Positions 59,379 to 64,000 of a stretch of DNA of 64,000 nt are shown in pieces (positions within the stretch are counted from its first letter, which is position 1; the number at the start of each line of letters is the position of its first letter). Position numbers and translations under genes: made by a program. A model generated the notes under the pieces. That model was not told the origin of the DNA and made no database searches. It saw nothing but the letters and a program-made list of their open reading frames with translations. Origin of the DNA: Alteromonas mediterranea DE (GTDB lineage Bacteria; Pseudomonadota; Gammaproteobacteria; Enterobacterales; Alteromonadaceae); NCBI RefSeq assembly GCF_000020585.3, contig NC_011138.3:1004815-1068814 (forward strand), read 5' to 3'.

Positions 59379-59629
59379 AACTCGTTCCAAAATACTGCTT
59401 TTTTTAGGGGCTGCTGATTTACTTGGGCTTTAGGTGCTACAAGCCCTCGTGTTTTTATATGCTAGGTGGAGAAACACTAAAAGGTACCGCCAACAGTCCT
59501 AACAACCAAAGTTAAATGGTATCACAGCCAAAGAATTTCAACGACACGTGCTAACGACTTATGTTGCTGCACAGGCCCTGATATACTGCGCGCATTTATG
59601 ATTAAGTATTGAGATTGTTGGGAAAGAAA

Positions 59630-59998
59630 GTGAGCAAATCACAAAATATGCCTCATAGCATGCATTGGAGCGCGCGTAGCAGCGTGCTTAGCGAGGCGCT
59701 GGATAATCTTGAGGTAATAATGCAGGAAGAGGGCATTTGGCCTGACGCCAAACCAACCCGAAAGGCGTTAGATAGCGCGCTACAAAGTACTGTGCCTTTC
59801 GCCGTCGATAGCTTACCGTTTGAGAGTTGGCTGGCATTTATCTTTATTCCCAAAATGCGAATCATCATTGCCCAAAAGCAAACATTGCCAGCTATGCAAA
59901 TTACCCCAGCGGCCCAAGTCTACTTAAATGGTATTGGGCATCGCACTATCGCTCAATTACAGACAATTGATGATATTGCCAGTGAGAAGGGCGTATGA
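59630..59998 (+). CDS. yqcC: YqcC-family protein
   Basis: A 122-aa protein of the YqcC (DUF446) family. I use GTG at 59630, preceded by GGGAA; codons from 59609 have no family similarity. Core: LDNLEVIMQEEGIWPDAKP, LPFESWLAFIFIPKMRIII and LPAMQITPAAQVYL, matching the E. coli pattern FMDTMEPLEWLQWVLIPRM in shape. The stop overlaps the truC start by 4 nt. Function unknown. Confidence 0.85.
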   Translation: MSKSQNMPHSMHWSARSSVLSEALDNLEVIMQEEGIWPDAKPTRKALDSALQSTVPFAVDSLPFESWLAFIFIPKMRIIIAQKQTLPAMQITPAAQVYLNGIGHRTIAQLQTIDDIASEKGV

Positions 59999-60792
59999 AC
60001 CAAACAAGCAACACTATAGCCTGTGAACATCGTGAAGATGTGTTGAAGAAGCAAGTAGAACATCAGCCCTTGCACTTACCCGTGCTATATCAAGATGAGC
60101 ATATTATCGCGATAGACAAGCCGCCGGGACTGCTAGTCCATAGAAGCCCTATCGATAAGCACGAAACCGTGTTTGCTGTTCAGACGTTAAGGGATCAAAT
60201 TGGCCAGCATGTTTTTCCAGCACACCGTTTAGATAGGCCGACTTCCGGCGTTCTGGTATTTAGCTTTAGCGCTGACACTGCCGCTAAGCTAGGCAAACAG
60301 ATGATGGACAAGCAGGTGGTAAAGCAATACCACGCTATTGTTCGAGGTTTTGTTCATCACACTGGTTATATTGATTACGCGCTTAAATATCGCTATGACA
60401 AAATAGCGGATAAACACAAAAGGCCCCAACAGCCGCCGCAGCCTGCTTCTACTATGTATGAGTCTTTAGCTAAGTTCGATGTTCCCGAACCTGTGGGTAG
60501 ATACCAAAGTGCACGGTATTCGCTAGTGAGACTTTCACCCAGTACGGGACGCAAGCATCAGCTAAGAAGGCATATGGTACATATTCGTCACCCTATCATT
60601 GGCGATACGACTCACGGCGATGGCAAACAAAACAAATTTGCTAAAAGCCACTTTAATTTTACTCATTTGGCCTTAAGTTGTACTCAGATGGGATTTTCTC
60701 ACCCTGTTACTCAAAAATGGATAACGATTAATGGTGAGATGCATAGCGAAATGCGACAATTTACAGATAGGCTAGCATCGTTCAAGGTTTAA
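59995..60792 (+). CDS. truC: tRNA pseudouridine(65) synthase TruC
   Basis: Makes pseudouridine 65 in tRNA. 265 aa, RluA-type fold: LYQDEHIIAIDKPPGLLVH, catalytic Asp in HRLDRPTSGVLVF, KQYHAIVRG and the late SPSTGRKHQLRRHM. A 25-residue N-terminal extension precedes the family start. Coupled to yqcC by overlap and followed by the flavodoxin gene, the E. coli order. Confidence 0.95.
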   Translation: MNQTSNTIACEHREDVLKKQVEHQPLHLPVLYQDEHIIAIDKPPGLLVHRSPIDKHETVFAVQTLRDQIGQHVFPAHRLDRPTSGVLVFSFSADTAAKLGKQMMDKQVVKQYHAIVRGFVHHTGYIDYALKYRYDKIADKHKRPQQPPQPASTMYESLAKFDVPEPVGRYQSARYSLVRLSPSTGRKHQLRRHMVHIRHPIIGDTTHGDGKQNKFAKSHFNFTHLALSCTQMGFSHPVTQKWITINGEMHSEMRQFTDRLASFKV

Positions 60793-60870
60793 CTTAGTGA
60801 GCAAGTGCAATTGCTTGTCACTGATTCTCGCCACCTAGATACAGGGGCGAACACTATTTAAGAGGTAAAA

Positions 60871-61320
60871 ATGGCAACTTTAAAAATTATTGCGGGTACA
60901 GTATACGGTAATGCCCAACATGTCGCTGAACAGGTTGAAGAGAATTTAGCCGAACAGGGTGTAGACTGCGCGTTAGAAAGCGACCCTTCTGTTGCTGATT
61001 TTACCGATGCCGACGCGCTACTCATTATTACCTCTACCACGGGGCAAGGTGACGTGCCGCCAAACCTTGAGTTTGTCTTCTCGGACTTAAAAGATGAATC
61101 ACCTATGCTGACGGGCAAGCCATTTGCCGTTGCGGCACTTGGTGATAGTAGTTACGGGGAAAGCTTCTGTGGTGCAGGTAAACAGTTTCAAGAGTTGCTC
61201 AGTGAGCTACAGGGTAACGCCGTGGCGAACATGCTAGAAGTCGACGCTATTGAAACTCTAGAGCCTGAAAAAGACGTGGTTGACTGGGTGAACACGATAA
61301 AAGATAAGCTGTTAGCATAA
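60871..61320 (+). CDS. yqcA: Flavodoxin, MioC/YqcA type
   Basis: A 149-aa short flavodoxin. The FMN phosphate loop is GTVYGNAQHVAEQ; the isoalloxazine-binding loops are TSTTGQGDVPPNL and ALGDSSYGESFCGAG. A low-potential electron carrier; the partner is unknown. AAGAGG lies 9 nt before the ATG. Position after truC indicates the YqcA ortholog rather than MioC. Confidence 0.92.
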   Translation: MATLKIIAGTVYGNAQHVAEQVEENLAEQGVDCALESDPSVADFTDADALLIITSTTGQGDVPPNLEFVFSDLKDESPMLTGKPFAVAALGDSSYGESFCGAGKQFQELLSELQGNAVANMLEVDAIETLEPEKDVVDWVNTIKDKLLA

Positions 61321-61484
61321 TTGTCAACTTTCGGTAAATGCACGCATTTAAAGCATCAGTACTTGCTTATTTTAAGTGTTAAAGCCAAGCGTTTAAGTTC
61401 GAAGGTAACGTCCTAACTTTTGCTTAAGCTATTTAACCCGTGAAAGATAAGCAAGCGAGGGTGGCGTTGTAAGTTAGTACAAAC

Positions 61485-61512
61485 AAAAAAGAGGCGCATT
61501 AGCGCCTCTTTT
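61485..61512. terminator. Bidirectional terminator between yqcA and dapD
   Basis: GAGGCGC-atta-GCGCCTC with A6 before and T5 after. It can end both converging transcripts. Confidence 0.93.
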
Positions 61513-61547
61513 TAGTATTTGCTTTTTAAAACGCTGCGGTGAGCGTT

Positions 61548-62372
61548 TTACTCAACGCCGCGAAGTAGAGCGTTAATACCTACTTTGGCGCGGGTTTTCG
61601 CATCAACTTTTTTAACGATGATTGCAGCGTATAGGCTGTATTTACCATCTGCGCTAGGTAGGTTGCCCGCAACGACTACAGAACCCGCTGGTACACGGCC
61701 GTAGTGAATTTCACCGGTTTCACGGTCATAGATACGCGTGCTCTGACCGATGTAAACGCCCATTGAGATGACTGAGCCTTCTTCAACGATAACACCTTCT
61801 ACAATTTCAGAGCGCGCACCGATGAAGCAGTTGTCTTCAATAATGGTTGGGTTTGCTTGAAGTGGCTCTAATACGCCACCAATGCCCACGCCACCAGAAA
61901 GGTGAACATTTTTACCAATCTGGGCACATGAGCCTACTGTTGCCCACGTATCCACCATAGTGCCTTCATCAACAAATGCACCAATGTTTACATAAGACGG
62001 CATAACAACTGCGTTTTTCCCTACAAACGTACCGGTACGCACTGCAGCGGGTGGAACAATACGTGCACCGTCAGCAGCAAACTGCTCAGCGGTGTAGTTA
62101 GTGTACTTAAGCGGAACCTTATCGTAGAACTTGCTTTCTGCACCTTCAATTACATCGTTGTTGTGAAGGCGGAAGAAAAGTAGCACCGCTTTTTTGAGCC
62201 ACTGGTGTACTACCCATTCGCCAGCAATTTTTTCTGCAACACGGCCTTTGCCGCTGTTTAGTAGGTCGATAGCCTGAGCTACCGCATCTCTTACTTCATC
62301 AGGTGCTGATGATGGGCTAATGCTGTCGCGATTTTCGAAGGCGTCTTCAATAATGGCTTTCAATTCATTCAT
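61548..62372 (-). CDS. dapD: 2,3,4,5-tetrahydropyridine-2,6-dicarboxylate N-succinyltransferase
   Basis: Succinylates tetrahydrodipicolinate in lysine/diaminopimelate synthesis. 274 aa (E. coli 274). N-terminal helical part ([29 protein letters not shown]), then the left-handed beta-helix of hexapeptide repeats ([31 protein letters not shown]) and the [18 protein letters not shown] segment. The ATG overlaps the glnD stop by 4 nt. Confidence 0.98.
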   Translation of the reverse strand: MNELKAIIEDAFENRDSISPSSAPDEVRDAVAQAIDLLNSGKGRVAEKIAGEWVVHQWLKKAVLLFFRLHNNDVIEGAESKFYDKVPLKYTNYTAEQFAADGARIVPPAAVRTGTFVGKNAVVMPSYVNIGAFVDEGTMVDTWATVGSCAQIGKNVHLSGGVGIGGVLEPLQANPTIIEDNCFIGARSEIVEGVIVEEGSVISMGVYIGQSTRIYDRETGEIHYGRVPAGSVVVAGNLPSADGKYSLYAAIIVKKVDAKTRAKVGINALLRGVE

Positions 62373-64000
62373 GGTATTGTGATATCTTCAAGTTGGTCGA
62401 GTTTAAACAGGATCCGCTTTTTAAGGTTTACCTGTTGTTCTTGGGTTAATGCGATGCCAGCGTCATTGCTGACGATAAAAATATCTTCGGCTCGCTCGCC
62501 GATCGTGGCAATTTTGGCGAGTTTAAGTGTCATATTAGTATCAACGAATGCGTGACCAATTTTAGCCAAAATACCCGGTGCGTCTAGGGCTTCTAACTCA
62601 ATAAGTGTCGCTTCATCGTTGATATTGAAAAAACGGACCTTGGTAGGTACGTCTAACTGTTTCATTTGACGAGGTAATTTCCTTTTGTTCTCATGTGAAC
62701 GCCCTGGTTTTTCTAATTGCTCAGAAATGGCTTTTTCAATAGACGCTATTCGGGATTCAGAGCTCAAACGGCTACCGTCGTTTTCAAGGATTAACATGCT
62801 GTCAAACACATAGCCGTCGCGCGTCACGGTTACGTGAGCATCGTGAATGGAGCAGTTGCGACTATCTAATACCGAGGCTACTTGGGCAAACAAGGCTTTT
62901 CTATCTTTGCCATACACAAAAACTTCGGTGCCTCCTTTCGAACTGTTATCGTTAGCTTTAACTAACAATCCGTTGTGATCAGGCGTAAGCCACTCGTCTT
63001 GTGCTTTGATAATTTCATCCGTATGCCAGGCAATTTGTGTAGGCTTAAATCGAACGAAGTAATCATCATCAAGGCGTGCCCACAATGCATCTATGGCTGT
63101 GGTGTCGATTGCCCGCTCTTGTAATATCTGCCGTGCTTGATGTTTATGTGTAGAGACCCGTTCATTTAGTGTGACCTGACATTGAAGCCCATTATCTAAT
63201 GCTTTTTGCGTCATCAAATAAAGCTCGCGCAGTAGCGATGCTTTCCAATCATTCCACAAGTTGTCGTTCGTTGCTCGGATGTCAGCAAGCGTTAAGGTAT
63301 AAAGCAAGTTTAGGTGATTGTGACTTCTTACCGCACTTGCAAACTCGCTAATGACGTCGGGGTCGTAAATATCGCGGCGTTGAGCCACTACCGACATAAG
63401 TAGGTGATTCTCAACCAGCCAAGCAATCAGTTCCGCATCTTTACTTGGCACGTCGTGCAGCTGGCAAAATTTAGCAACATCTTGTGCGCCTAAGGTGGAA
63501 TGATCGCCGTTTCTACCTTTGGCAATGTCGTGAAAAATAGCCGCAATATAGAGCACTTCACGCTTATCTAGATGTCTACAAATTCTGCCGCAGCGCGGGA
63601 AGTCCTTGTTTTCTTTTGAGAAGAAATAATTGACGTGCTTAACCAGTCGATGTGTATGTTCGTCTACAGTGTAGGCGTGGAACAAGTCGAACTGCATCAT
63701 ACCTACAATAGCATCCCACTCGGGAAGGTAGGCTTGCAAAATACCGTACTGATGCATTATGTCCCAAGCAAAGTTAAAAAACTCGGGTTGCTTCATTAAG
63801 CGCATGAACTTTTCACGACACAGCGGGCGCTCTACATAGTATTCGGCTTCAAAGGCGCGATGGGCGTTGCGCAACTGACGAATACAAATAGTGCTGAGGC
63901 CTTGTACTTCTGGTGTATTTGCAACAAGGTGTAAGAAATCTAAAATTGCTTCGGGTGATGAGAATACCGTCTCGTGACGGGGCGAAATCATATTATCAAG
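62369..64000 (-). CDS. glnD: PII uridylyltransferase/uridylyl-removing enzyme GlnD (3' part, runs off right edge)
   Basis: Bifunctional nitrogen sensor that uridylylates and deuridylylates PII. About 543 C-terminal codons of a protein usually near 870-890 aa. Visible: [32 protein letters not shown], the HD motif [14 protein letters not shown] of the uridylyl-removing domain, [12 protein letters not shown], and two ACT domains ([38 protein letters not shown]). The N-terminal nucleotidyltransferase lies beyond the window; an internal Met at 63991 is not a start. Confidence 0.97.
   Translation of the reverse strand, partial: LDNMISPRHETVFSSPEAILDFLHLVANTPEVQGLSTICIRQLRNAHRAFEAEYYVERPLCREKFMRLMKQPEFFNFAWDIMHQYGILQAYLPEWDAIVGMMQFDLFHAYTVDEHTHRLVKHVNYFFSKENKDFPRCGRICRHLDKREVLYIAAIFHDIAKGRNGDHSTLGAQDVAKFCQLHDVPSKDAELIAWLVENHLLMSVVAQRRDIYDPDVISEFASAVRSHNHLNLLYTLTLADIRATNDNLWNDWKASLLRELYLMTQKALDNGLQCQVTLNERVSTHKHQARQILQERAIDTTAIDALWARLDDDYFVRFKPTQIAWHTDEIIKAQDEWLTPDHNGLLVKANDNSSKGGTEVFVYGKDRKALFAQVASVLDSRNCSIHDAHVTVTRDGYVFDSMLILENDGSRLSSESRIASIEKAISEQLEKPGRSHENKRKLPRQMKQLDVPTKVRFFNINDEATLIELEALDAPGILAKIGHAFVDTNMTLKLAKIATIGERAEDIFIVSNDAGIALTQEQQVNLKKRILFKLDQLEDITIP

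Overview
The window looks like a chromosomal segment of a marine gammaproteobacterium of the Alteromonadales, most likely Alteromonas or a close relative. The protein set points there: an Alteromonas-type ccm cluster preceded by orphan FliK/FlhB-like genes, DUF3192, DUF3301 and DUF3549 genes, a long-form QueF, SyD and a gammaproteobacterial csrB neighbourhood. So do the moderate GC and many TTG/GTG starts. I see no rRNA, tRNA, insertion sequence, prophage or CRISPR array; nearly everything is ordinary chromosomal coding sequence. The organism name is an inference from gene content.

Layout. 1-5.8 kb: the 5' part of srmB (off the left edge), cca, an exeA/gspB-like pair and an HD-GYP gene. GspB and the HD-GYP protein share an N-terminal DUF3391-like domain. 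6.1-11 kb: leuABCD on the minus strand behind a complete leucine attenuator (19-residue leader peptide with seven Leu codons, competing GCACGGG arms and a terminator). 11.2-19.7 kb: an unknown gene, eno, pyrG, mutS, then pncC and recA on the plus strand, with a LexA box inside the recA promoter. 19.9-22 kb: natAB. 22.1-33.6 kb: an orphan FlhB-C/FliK-like pair, then the divergent ccmABCDEFGHI operon that runs directly into mlaA.

33.7-46.4 kb is a surface-polysaccharide region: galE and a small membrane gene, a POT peptide transporter, a minus-strand export operon (lipoprotein, SLBB outer-membrane exporter, KpsM, KpsT, KpsE types), and on the plus strand wecA, two family-2 glycosyltransferases and galU. 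GalE, GalU and WecA would supply UDP-sugars and lipid-linked intermediates; the KpsMTE/D proteins would export a polymer. 46.4-50.4 kb: a ComEA-like protein, NAD-type isocitrate dehydrogenase, an HDOD protein and a DUF3192 protein.

50.5-61.3 kb keeps the E. coli gene order ppnN-queF-syd-csrB-yqcC-truC-yqcA, with a diguanylate cyclase and several small genes inserted. Between syd and yqcC lies a non-coding, GGA-packed stretch of about 600 nt ending in a strong terminator and preceded by a GacA/UvrY-type palindrome. I call this an unusually large CsrB-family RNA that would sequester CsrA, and it is the most striking element of the window. The right end holds dapD and the C-terminal two thirds of glnD, which runs off the edge.
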